Notes under the pieces: model-generated
The model's database searches: none
Told to the model about the DNA's origin: nothing
The model's input: the letters and a program-made list of their open reading frames with translations, nothing else
Position numbers and translations under genes: made by a program
From: Phoma sp. XZ068
Taxonomy: Eukaryota; Ascomycota; Dothideomycetes; Pleosporales; Didymellaceae
Reading direction: 5' to 3'
DNA length: 64,000 bases
NCBI GenBank assembly: GCA_004835665.1
Contig: RBKR01000001.1
Coordinates: forward strand, 1 to 64,000
Shown: positions 1 through 8,779 of the stretch, piece after piece
Layout of the letters: every line of letters starts with the position of its first letter
How positions within the stretch are numbered: the stretch's first letter is position 1

Positions 1-31
1 ATAATAAAAAAATTTATGAATATTGATTTTA
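1..31. other. AT-rich leader outside the telomere repeats
   Basis: About 31 bases of A/T-rich sequence precede the first CCCTAA unit. If the window starts at a chromosome tip, nothing should lie distal to the telomere array, so this is either an assembly end artefact or a sign that the array is not quite terminal. I see no gene or motif in it. Confidence 0.5.
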
Positions 32-121
32 AACCCTAACCCTAACCCTAACCCTAACCCTAACCCTAACCCTAACCCTAACCCTAACCCTAACCCTAAC
101 CCTAACCCTAACCCTAACCCT
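32..121. repeat. Telomere repeat array (CCCTAA)n
   Basis: Roughly 14.5 perfect CCCTAA units run without interruption. This is the C-rich strand of the TTAGGG telomere used by most filamentous ascomycetes, oriented as expected at the left end of a chromosome. The array ends abruptly in a CT/CACTCT microsatellite. Confidence 0.97.
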
Positions 122-265
122 CTCTCTCACTCTCTCTCTCTCACTCTCTCTCTCTCCCTCACTCTCACTCTCTCTCTCACTCTCTCTCTCACCCTCACTC
201 TCACTCTCACTCTCTCCCTCACCCTCACTCTCACTCTCTCTCTCTCTCTCTCTCTCCCTCACCCT
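121..265. repeat. CT / CACTCT microsatellite next to the telomere
   Basis: The stretch is almost entirely C and T, built from CT dinucleotides interrupted by CACTCT and CCCTCA variants. It probably arose by decay or slippage of telomere-proximal sequence. Long open frames across it on both strands are artefacts of the simple repeat. Confidence 0.9.
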
Positions 266-1600
266 CGGACGGGCTCCCCACCCACATCCCCTACTTGTAA
301 CTAACTAATAACTGCTCTCTTTAAACACCCTACGGGCCTACTGCCTACTCTTTCTTTTCTTTTCTACCTTTTTACTTGTTTACACCTCCTCATTTGTTTA
401 CACCTCCTCACTTGTTTACACCTCCTCACTTGTTTACACCTCCTCACTTGTTTACACCTCCTCACTTGTTTACACCTCCTCACTTGTTTACACCTCCTCA
501 CTTGTTTACACCTTTTCTTTGTATCTATACTCGCCTCTGCTTGTATTTCTTTCCGTGTTTTTTACCCCTACTTAAACTTATTTGTACTTCTTTTTATTCT
601 GTCTTTTATCTACTTTATTACTTCTTTCCTCCTTTCTTCTTATCTCTTTTTCCTTATAACTATAAAACCCTAACCCCGCTCTTCTTTTCCTACTACTTTT
701 TGACAATACTTTGCACTTTCTTTCTTTTGTATCTCTAAATCTATTCTAATCTGAATCTCTTTTCTACTTATTCTACTTATTCTTCTTTTCTTTCTTACTC
801 TTACTATTGTCTCTACCCTCACCCTTTTCTTAACTAACCTTTTTTCTTTCTCTTTTACCTCTGTCCTAATTCTCCCTCTATCTTTTTCATTTCAATCTTT
901 CCTCTCTTTTCTTTACTACTTTCTTTATCTTCTTTCTTTCACCTCCTTTAAAACACTCTCTTCTATCCTCTTTTGCTACTTTAACCCCTGCTTATTCTTG
1001 TCAACTTTCTTTTGAAACCATTAATCCCCCTTCTTGCTTTGTTTCTACCTTGCCTTCTCTCTATTAAACACGTTTTGTAACTCTTTAACTTTTTCATCTT
1101 CCCTTGATTTTTTTTTTATAACTACTAAACTACTTGTTTCTTCTGTTTGCCTGTGTATTTCTATTTCTTTTCTTATTCCTCTTTACTTCTTTCCTATAAC
1201 TTTACCTCTTTTCTTTGTTATTATTTATTTCTCAACACTTACTTGCTAACTCTTCTTTGAAACTCTCTTTATCTTTGAAAAAAATCTTTCAAATCCTTTC
1301 TACTGTGTTCTCTAATCCTTTTTTCTTCTCTTTACTGATTTCTCTAAACTACTAAACTGCTTATTTTTTCTTTTTACCTTTAACGTTTCTTTTCAATTTT
1401 ACGCCCTCTTACCCACCCGCTTTCTTTGATCTTTTAACTTCAACTCTCTTCTTTACTCCCTTTCCTCTGCTTATCTTTTCTCTCTTCTCGAACTTTCCTT
1501 GAACTTGACTTTTCTTGAACTTCTTGAACTTCTTGAACTTTTGAACTTTTCAACTTTTGAACTGCTGAACTTTTGAGCTGCTGAACTTTTGAACTTTCCT
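266..1600. other. Pyrimidine-rich subtelomeric DNA, no gene seen
   Basis: The + strand is dominated by C and T for more than a kilobase, with few purines. A short telomere-like AAAACCCTAACCCC stands near 665. Open frames here encode low-complexity Phe/Leu/Ser/Tyr-rich strings without domain character, and I do not regard them as genes. Confidence 0.7.
375..513. repeat. 18-bp tandem repeat
   Basis: About 7.5 near-perfect copies of the unit CTTGTTTACACCTCCTCA are arranged head to tail. Because the unit is a multiple of three it makes an apparent FTPPHL hexapeptide repeat. The pyrimidine bias of the surroundings argues that this is a non-coding minisatellite. Confidence 0.95.
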
Positions 1601-1602
1601 TG
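1497..1602. repeat. TTGAACTT-type short repeats
   Basis: A run of about a dozen degenerate TTGAACTT / TTTTGAACT units, some with a GCTGCTGAACTTTTGA variant, marks the switch from pyrimidine-rich DNA to GC-rich subtelomeric repeats. I see no coding potential. Confidence 0.85.
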
Positions 1603-1699
1603 AATTCAACGGTTTGCGCTTGCGGACTGCCGAAACGGATAACGGCTAACGGGATCCGGGTTTCGGCCTCCGCGTTTGCTTCTGTCCTGTTGTCTACTT

Positions 1700-3860
1700 T
1701 CCCCAAATACGGATAACCCTAACCCTGACTTGCGTCCGGCCCTGAACCCAACTTCACGCTGTAAACACCTTGCCGGCTCTCCGCTCACCCTCTACCTTCT
1801 ACTTCTCTTCTTGCCCTCCCTGACGCCTTGATGATGTGATCCCTGCTGTCTGCTACTGACCGCAAACCTCCTCGGCTTGCGGGGCCTTGTAACTGCGTCC
1901 TACCCTCTACCTGCGTCCTACCCTCAGCTACCGGTTGCCGCTCTTTTCTTCTTTACTTCGCTCTTTCCTACCCTTGCTGCGCTCTTGAACCGCTCTACGT
2001 TACGCTCTTTGCGCCTCCGGGGCCTTTCTACGGGCTCCTGCCACTCGGACGGGTATCTGCTGCACCCTCTTTTACATGTCACTATCGCACGGGTTACGGG
2101 GGCCTCTTCACGGGTTGCGGACCTCTCGGTAATACCTCACCACGACTTCGTCGCCTGCCTCTTCTCTTTTCTCAACCGCGGCGCTTCTTGTGCCTCCCCA
2201 CGGGCCTTCCGCCCACCCCTTCTACTTCACCGCTGCGCTCGGCTTCTCTGTGACACCTGACGGGCCCATCGCCCGCCCTCTTCTGCCTTCTCCTCAACGA
2301 CTCTCTTCTCCCTTCTTGCCTCCCTCACCCTCGGCTCGTGATACCTTATCACGGCCCCACCCACCTCCCCTCTTTCTCCTTCATCCTCTACCGCCCCGCC
2401 CGCCTGCTTTGTGACACCTGACGGGCCCACCGCCCACCCCTACATTCTTACATCTTCACACTCGCTAACGGGTCTTCGCCCTGCTCTTCTGTCTTGAACG
2501 GGGCCCACCGCAATCCCCTTTCTCTCTAACCCTTCTCCTCGCACTCCTTAACACTTCTTAGCCCTCTAATCACCTACGGGTCTTCGCCTTGTTTTTCTGC
2601 CCTGACGGGGCCCACCGCCAACCCCTCTTCGTCCCTCTGATACCTCTCTACGGGCCTACCGCCCGCCCTTTTGTCTCTACCCCCTCTGATACCTTGCCAC
2701 GGGCCCACCGCCCACCCCCCCTTCTCTCTCTTACCCTCGCATTACCGGTCTCTTCACCGGTTCGGGGGCATCTTCGCGGGTTGCGGCTGTTTCCTGCCTG
2801 TTGCCTGTCTTTCTACGCGTTCGGGGGCACCTCCACGGGCTACGGGTCTCTCTACGGGCCTCTGTTCCTTTGTCGGCTTGCCCCAAATACCGGTAACCCT
2901 AACCCTAACCTGCATCCGCTCCTCCAACCAACTCTGCACCTGCCTCTTCGCTCTCGTGTGACACCTGGCGGGCCCACTGTCCACCCTTCTCTCACGCACT
3001 ACGGCATCTACGGGCTTGGGAATGCCTTTCTGGCTGCGGCACCACAATCGGGTTTGCCAAACTTCCCCTAGCTTCTGTTCTATCTTGTGACAATCCTCTC
3101 TAAACGCCCAAAACACCTTTTTACATGTTGTCCCCATCCCGATCCATCTGCCTAAACCCCCTGGTGACCTTTTCAAATGCCTCCTCTCCGCATCTTACTT
3201 TTCCCAAATTTTCGCTGTCTTGATCCTGCGCTTTCTTTTCAATACAAACGGGTGCTTTGGGTTGGGGACTCACTTGGTTTCGGGTGCTCTGCCTGGATTG
3301 TGGGCTCTTCTTGGGTTGCGCGCTCTTTCTTGGCTGTTGGTTTTTCTTAAATAATCGGCTCTTACTAATTTGGCGTCACTGATGTGGACTCACTTGGTTG
3401 GGCGGGGGACCACTTTCGGGCCACTTGGGCTGGTGGGACTACTTTCGGACCACTTGGGGTGGCGCGCTACTTGGGGAACCACGTGGGGAACTACTTGGGG
3501 AACCACTTGGGGAACCACTCGGGTTGGTGGGCACCTCTTGCTGGCTGCTGTGTTCTTTTACAATGCTGTATGCTGTTGCCCGCTTGACCAAACCACGTAT
3601 AACCCTATCTCAATCTTGACTTGCGTCCTGGCCTGACTGCAAGCTCTAACACCTCCTCTTGTCTCTACTGCCCTCTCTGCTCACACTCTCTGCGCTCGTA
3701 TGCGCGTTGTCTGCGCTCCCTACACACTCAGCTTCTTTGTCTGTCTTGTTGATAATCTGCGTGCCGTAAACACCGGTAACCCCACCCTGACTTGCGTCCG
3801 GGCCCAACCGAAACTCCACTACCCCAACTTGCGTCCCGGCCCGAACCAAACTCTGCTGCA
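1700..3860. repeat. Degenerate subtelomeric repeat field with interstitial telomere-like modules
   Basis: Two interleaved motif families recur. One joins a telomere-like stretch to a TGACTTGCGTCCGGCCC-like tail: near 1717, 2892 (tail diverged), 3598, 3775, with the tail alone near 3826. The other is a (T)GACACCTGACGGGCCCACC-like unit followed by GCCCACCCC, at about 2195, 2255, 2415, 2500, 2605, 2650, 2695 and 2958. No copy is exact, so these are old tandem or dispersed units. Open frames across the field are repeat-driven and Pro/Arg-rich and are not supported as genes. The field ends where the helicase gene stops. Confidence 0.8.
3469..3520. repeat. 12-bp tandem repeat ACTTGGGGAACC
   Basis: About four head-to-tail copies of a 12-base unit (consensus ACTTGGGGAACC, with ACGTGGGGAACT variants) lie within a Gly/Trp-coding-looking low-complexity stretch. 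Related CACTTGG units occur just upstream from about 3389. Confidence 0.85.
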
Positions 3861-3904
3861 CAGCGAATCGCGAACGGAAAATCTTTCATTTGCTACTACT
3901 GCGC

Positions 3905-6900
3905 CTACTCAGCCAACAGCCGTGTAATCCAACAAAACTCCTTTACCAAGTTGTTGCTCTCCACGTTGTCCAGCGGCTGCTTCTTCCCTAAATATTCGAT
4001 TAACATCCTACCCGGTCCTGCATCGTCCACCCCAAACTCCGCTAATCGGGCCTGCCATCGGGCGTTTGCCTCCGTGTAACCGAATACTATGCCTGTTAAT
4101 CCTGCGCTCAACACCCCGCTGTATTGACAAGTCCCTCCCCCTACCCTTCGATACTTCCCTTTCTCGTTCGGCTCCCAGCTGTTGCAAATTTCCTGCGGTA
4201 CGCCACCACACGGGAAGCAACCTGAAAACATGTGGAACCGAACCTGGTCGTCTATCTTCTGTACCATCTCCTTCGCTGTTTTGCTTTCTGCCCTCCAACA
4301 CTGCCGTATGTCGTGTCCGCTCTGTGGATCGCCTGCTCCCTCGCAAATCCCGCAGCGATTCGCCCACCACGCCAACTGCCTGCGCACCCACTCTACGTCG
4401 GCAAACTCCTGCTGTCGATGCTCAGTCAACGTCTGCCACGGCCCCCGGCGCGCCTGCTCCTGCTGTTGAAACACCCGCCGCATCTCTTCCCGCTCCGCTT
4501 CGACGACGTCCATTTCTTCTCCATCGTTACTGTTGTCGTCTGTCTCGCTCTCTTCTTCTGTTTCTTCTTCAACCACCTCCTCCAACTGCCCATCTATCCC
4601 TCGGCACACGTCGCACATCTCCTCGTTGTCCTCCTCTCTACACCCTGCTCGATCCTTCCTCCCATCCAAATACCCGTCCAACACCTCCCTCCTGCAGCTA
4701 GCCGCCCCGCTCTCACCACCTTCAACATACTCCCTCACCAACTGCCGCTCGGCTTCTGTCTCGTTGTCTTCGGTGCGTTGTTTCCCATCCTGAACGATCA
4801 AAACCGCCTCGCTTCGCAACCCGTCCCGGCCTGCCCTGCCGCTCTCCTGTGCGTAATCCAACATGGTGAACGGCCAATCGATGTGAATGATGCACCGTAC
4901 ATCCGGTATGTCCACGCCCATTCCCAACGCGCTCGTTGCCACGATCACGCGCTGCTTGCCTGCCATGAAGTCCGCTAACATGCTCGCCTTGCCCACGGCA
5001 TCCGCGTGATACGCGTGACAATCTAATTGCTCTGCCAACGCCTTCACCTTCGGCTTCGAATTGCCGTACACGATGAGCTTGCCTGTCCTGTACTTCCGCA
5101 TTTTCTGCCACACTGTCTTGATGACCATCGACTCGACGTCCTTCTTCTTCACGGACCGGCTGATCTTGATGGTCTGATACGCCACGTTCGTCCTTGTGGT
5201 CGGTTGTCTGAACATCTTGACCTGCCCTCGCTGGTAATGCATCCGTCGATACAGCTCGTCTTCTTCGGTCGGCGGCAACGTTGCTGTCAACAGCACCATC
5301 TGCGTCTCGGCTGCTGCCAGCCTGCCGAGCTGTTGCATCTGCTTGCGGAATGTGTATCGACGGTTCAACACAATGTGACACTCGTCGATCACGATACGGT
5401 CCAGCTGCCGCGTCGCTCGCAGCCGGTTCAAAAATGTCGCGAACGCTTCTCCCACGGCCGACTCGGGCGTTACGAACACGATGGCTGCTGCGTCGGGCGG
5501 GCAGCGACTCTCCCACTCGGCGCACGATATCCCCAGCTCCTTGCACCGCCGCATCATGTCTCCACGCAGCGAAACCAACGGCACGACGACGACCGTCGTT
5601 CCACCTTGCTCTGCCCACCCCGGCAACATAAACAACATGCTCTTGCCTGCGCCAGTCGGCATCACGGCCACGACGGGGCTCTCGCCGGCAATGATCGCCT
5701 CGATGGCCTCCTTCTGCACGCCTCTGAACTTTGCTTTCTTGCCCTTCATTCGCTGGAGTTGCGCTGCCGGGTCCATCTTCCTCAGCCGCTCCAGCCTCTC
5801 TATCCTTGCCTCGTCCGCCTCGCTCTCGAACGGCGCCTTCTTCCGCTTCTTGACGTCTGCCACTGCGTCTACGGCGGACTGGAAACCCAAAAACCGGTGC
5901 CAATCGGTGCTCGAGTTGCGGAACAACTGCCGCCTGTCTGCTGTGACGCCTGCCATCTCCATGATCCCGCGCGCGTATACCATGCCGGCTACGTGCGCGC
6001 TGTGGCCGGCCTGCTCGTCCTGGATGGTGGCGAGCATATTCTCCTCGTTCCACTCCTCGTTCTCCTCTGCCTCCTCTGCTCGAAATGCCGACGATGGCCG
6101 CAAAAACCTCCGGCTGATGCCGATGGCAATCTCACGGTATGCTGCAATCGTCAACTCTTGCTTTAAACCTACTCTGCTTTCACGCTTCAATATTTCCCGA
6201 AATCGGTCGCTTGTCCACTTCCGTCCGCTGGGGTCGGCTGGCCACATGTGCGATGATATCGCCTCCTTCTCCCACACCATCGCCTCCAACCGCTGCTGGA
6301 ACGGCAACACCAACCACATGTAATACACCACCAGCTCGCCCACCTCGCGCGGCAAGTACCGGTGGATGATCTTGACATCGCCGCTCACGGCATACCCTTT
6401 GTGATACCGCGTAACGAACGCGACCATGCCGTCCTCGATGAAAATGTTTCGGTGGCCCCCCTTGATGGTGTTGCTGTGTCGAACGCTGCCCAGCTCTGGC
6501 CACCTTGCGGGTTGCCCTTCTGCCATGTGCACCAACGCGGCCAGCTTCTCTCGAAACGCAATCACTCGATCCATGTACCGCTCCACCTCTTTCCGGTCGA
6601 TGCCTGAACGGCTTCCTGGCTTGATGAACCTTTCCCTGACGTTGGCGTCCTGCCCCGCGCGCTCAAACAACCACTTCTCCCCATCTACGGGCATGCGCGT
6701 GCGGTGGTCTTTCAAAAAGTTCCACCCTGGCCGCTCATCGGTCGGGTTGTCGCGCAGCTGCTCCCACGGGATCTGGGGCACTTGGCCTGCTGTCTGCTTG
6801 CCGCAAAACAGCAACTCCTCCACCAGTAGCCGCTTAGCCTCCGCCTGCATACCGTGCACCATCCCGCGGAACTGGGCCATGGTGAAGTGCAAGTTCTTGT

Positions 6901-8566
6901 ACAGCAGCTCATCCTTCCCCATCCACTCGACGTGGCCACGCGACGTGGTGTTGTAGTGCACCTTCAGCCCGTACGTGCGTAAGTCGAGCATCCACTGCAT
7001 CGGGCTGTGGCTGCCTCGCACCATGAAGCTGTCCATCATCTGCTGCACAAACTCCAAGCAGCCTTTTGGTCGACGCGGGCTGGGGGGACTGCTGCCGCTG
7101 TCGCTCCCCCCGTACGCGCTGTCGTCGTCGAACACCTCCTCTTCAAACGGCTCGGACAGCTCCAGTGCGTGCTGCACGACCATGAAACGGGTGATTTTGA
7201 TCACGGACGACAAGATCGGCGGGTACAGCTCGGGGCCCTTCCAACCGTCCTCCTTGACGCCAAGCACAGCCAACGCGCACACCAGCGCGCAGTCGTACTC
7301 CTTGCGGCGGATGGTCTGTTTGAGCAGCGCCATGCAAAAGTCCAAGCACGCTTTTTCGACCGGCCCCAGCTTCGCGTGCTCGGGCTCATTGTCGCGTTCG
7401 GACGGGTCCTGCTCGTCGTCCAGCTCATCGATCATCATCTCGTCCTCCTCGTCCTCCCCGTCCTCGTTCTGGTCCTCGTCGGCTACCCCCATCTCTACCC
7501 CACCTACGTCTCTCTCTGCCTGCTCGATCAATGCCTCCCACGCCTCGCGCTGCTGCTGTGTGAAGCGGTACTTGGGGCTCTTCCAACGGTGCTCCCTCTG
7601 CGTCCGTGCAAAAAACATCAGTATCTGCTTCCACGGGCGTGATCGCTCTTTGATCGACTTGTCGTCCATGTACGCCTGCAGCGGCGTGTACCTGGTCTGA
7701 TGCTTCTCTGTCCGGATCGCCTCCATACGCACGAATATGCCCGTCCGTTCGATGACCGACGCCTGGCTCACGCGGGCCAGTCCGTCCATGGCGTTCCAAA
7801 TTGCAGCCTCGACGGGTTCCTCGTCCTTCTCCGGGTCTATGTTGGGCTCCTCAATGCTCGCCAGCAATTCGGGACGATCCAGTTTGTTCAAGTACGGCAG
7901 CCACCCAGTCCGCTCCAGCCATGGGGCCGCCTCGTCCTTCTCCCCGTCTTCGATCGTTGTCTTCGCCCGGTCCTCGACGTTGGCCCACGTCTTGGCCATC
8001 TCCTCGCCCACGCGCGCCCACGCCGCCTCGCCCTCTGTGGGGACGGGTTGCGGACCGCTGTCTGGGTTGTGACGCACCTCGAAGTACTGTGATCCGTGCC
8101 GGCTGCCGAAAAGTCGCTGGCAGTGTACGCGCTTGCAGCCGTCTTCCATCTGGGCTTGCAACGCCCCTGCCCGAGTTCGGCTGGGGCGTCCTTGCCTTTT
8201 TCCCAGCGACCAGCCGTTGTGGTCTTTGCGCCAGTGCTTTTTGATCGAGTCGATGGTTCTTGCAATGTGCCGGCATTTTTCGGGCTCAAGTTGGCACAGC
8301 AAGCCGTCGTCGTATACTGGCAGCTGGGGGATGGGCTGCACGTTGTTGTCTGGTACCGTCCACTCGCTGGGGTACTGTAGCAAGCCCGCCCACTGACGGA
8401 CGGCATCCCCTACAGCTCTAACGTTTTTTGGCGGCCTCTTGTGTTGCTTCTGCAAGTGGCTCTCGATCTGGTCCGGCCATACTGCGTACCGGCACTCCTT
8501 GCACACTGCTACCTGGTACTCAGCCAAGTGCTCAAAGTACTGATGCTCAACGGTGGCTTCTGACAT
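3905..8566 (-). CDS. Telomere-linked RecQ-type helicase
   Basis: An intact 1553-aa ATP-dependent DEAH-type helicase with RecQ-like core, of the kind found beside telomeres in many fungi. Near the N-terminus are Cys/His pairs (CKECRY...HLQKQH and C...H...H) typical of the DUF3505/OrsD-type domain. The helicase core carries Walker A MPTGAGKSM (Lys about 975), DECH (about 1061), TATLPP, and motif VI QESGRAGRDG (about 1240). An acidic linker and a Cys-rich tail follow. The frame is open for 69 further codons upstream (to 8773), but that would leave only 6 bp to the divergent neighbour, so I prefer Met at 8566, where the Cys-rich domain begins. Residues about 740-930 resemble a degenerate tyrosine recombinase (see findings). 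GC-rich and free of RIP damage, unlike the repeats that follow. It probably acts at chromosome ends; this is inferred from location and family. Confidence 0.9.
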   Translation of the reverse strand: MSEATVEHQYFEHLAEYQVAVCKECRYAVWPDQIESHLQKQHKRPPKNVRAVGDAVRQWAGLLQYPSEWTVPDNNVQPIPQLPVYDDGLLCQLEPEKCRHIARTIDSIKKHWRKDHNGWSLGKRQGRPSRTRAGALQAQMEDGCKRVHCQRLFGSRHGSQYFEVRHNPDSGPQPVPTEGEAAWARVGEEMAKTWANVEDRAKTTIEDGEKDEAAPWLERTGWLPYLNKLDRPELLASIEEPNIDPEKDEEPVEAAIWNAMDGLARVSQASVIERTGIFVRMEAIRTEKHQTRYTPLQAYMDDKSIKERSRPWKQILMFFARTQREHRWKSPKYRFTQQQREAWEALIEQAERDVGGVEMGVADEDQNEDGEDEEDEMMIDELDDEQDPSERDNEPEHAKLGPVEKACLDFCMALLKQTIRRKEYDCALVCALAVLGVKEDGWKGPELYPPILSSVIKITRFMVVQHALELSEPFEEEVFDDDSAYGGSDSGSSPPSPRRPKGCLEFVQQMMDSFMVRGSHSPMQWMLDLRTYGLKVHYNTTSRGHVEWMGKDELLYKNLHFTMAQFRGMVHGMQAEAKRLLVEELLFCGKQTAGQVPQIPWEQLRDNPTDERPGWNFLKDHRTRMPVDGEKWLFERAGQDANVRERFIKPGSRSGIDRKEVERYMDRVIAFREKLAALVHMAEGQPARWPELGSVRHSNTIKGGHRNIFIEDGMVAFVTRYHKGYAVSGDVKIIHRYLPREVGELVVYYMWLVLPFQQRLEAMVWEKEAISSHMWPADPSGRKWTSDRFREILKRESRVGLKQELTIAAYREIAIGISRRFLRPSSAFRAEEAEENEEWNEENMLATIQDEQAGHSAHVAGMVYARGIMEMAGVTADRRQLFRNSSTDWHRFLGFQSAVDAVADVKKRKKAPFESEADEARIERLERLRKMDPAAQLQRMKGKKAKFRGVQKEAIEAIIAGESPVVAVMPTGAGKSMLFMLPGWAEQGGTTVVVVPLVSLRGDMMRRCKELGISCAEWESRCPPDAAAIVFVTPESAVGEAFATFLNRLRATRQLDRIVIDECHIVLNRRYTFRKQMQQLGRLAAAETQMVLLTATLPPTEEDELYRRMHYQRGQVKMFRQPTTRTNVAYQTIKISRSVKKKDVESMVIKTVWQKMRKYRTGKLIVYGNSKPKVKALAEQLDCHAYHADAVGKASMLADFMAGKQRVIVATSALGMGVDIPDVRCIIHIDWPFTMLDYAQESGRAGRDGLRSEAVLIVQDGKQRTEDNETEAERQLVREYVEGGESGAASCRREVLDGYLDGRKDRAGCREEDNEEMCDVCRGIDGQLEEVVEEETEEESETDDNSNDGEEMDVVEAEREEMRRVFQQQEQARRGPWQTLTEHRQQEFADVEWVRRQLAWWANRCGICEGAGDPQSGHDIRQCWRAESKTAKEMVQKIDDQVRFHMFSGCFPCGGVPQEICNSWEPNEKGKYRRVGGGTCQYSGVLSAGLTGIVFGYTEANARWQARLAEFGVDDAGPGRMLIEYLGKKQPLDNVESNNLVKEFCWITRLLAE

Positions 8567-8779
8567 GTTAGCGGTCCTCTGCGAGCCTCTGTGTGTGTTT
8601 TTTTTCCTTGAGGCGACTGCTCTTATCTCTGAATTATGTTGAGTTTCGCACCCCAGCTTGTGCGCCCGCTCATGTTGTACGGGCTGATCTCCGTTCGGTC
8701 CGTTACCCTGGTCAGGGGCTGAACCCAACGAACATCCTTCTTCTTCCGCCGTATCTCCTACATCAACAAACAAACAGTT
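8567..8779. promoter_or_regulatory. Bidirectional promoter of the subtelomeric gene pair
   Basis: About 210 bp separate the preferred helicase start from the ATG of the divergent 597-aa gene. The stretch has a T-run near 8600 and CAACAAACAAACAG just before the + strand ATG. It implies shared transcriptional control; no specific factor site was recognised. Confidence 0.5.

Noticed and set aside
23..304. Open frames in the telomere and CT repeat (Asn-Pro and Arg-Val/Arg-Glu repeats)
   Set aside because: They are translations of simple repeats on either strand and have no gene features.
376..738. Frame with FTPPHL repeats
   Set aside because: An 18-bp minisatellite read in one phase within pyrimidine-rich non-coding DNA.
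4722..6053. Several long frames overlapping the helicase, for example 443 aa on the same strand in another phase and 379 aa on the opposite strand
   Set aside because: They are shadows of a GC-rich coding gene; only the helicase frame has family motifs.
8567..8773. 69-codon N-terminal extension of the helicase
   Set aside because: It would leave 6 bp to the divergent gene; the Cys-rich domain starts at the internal Met, and the extension has no domain character.
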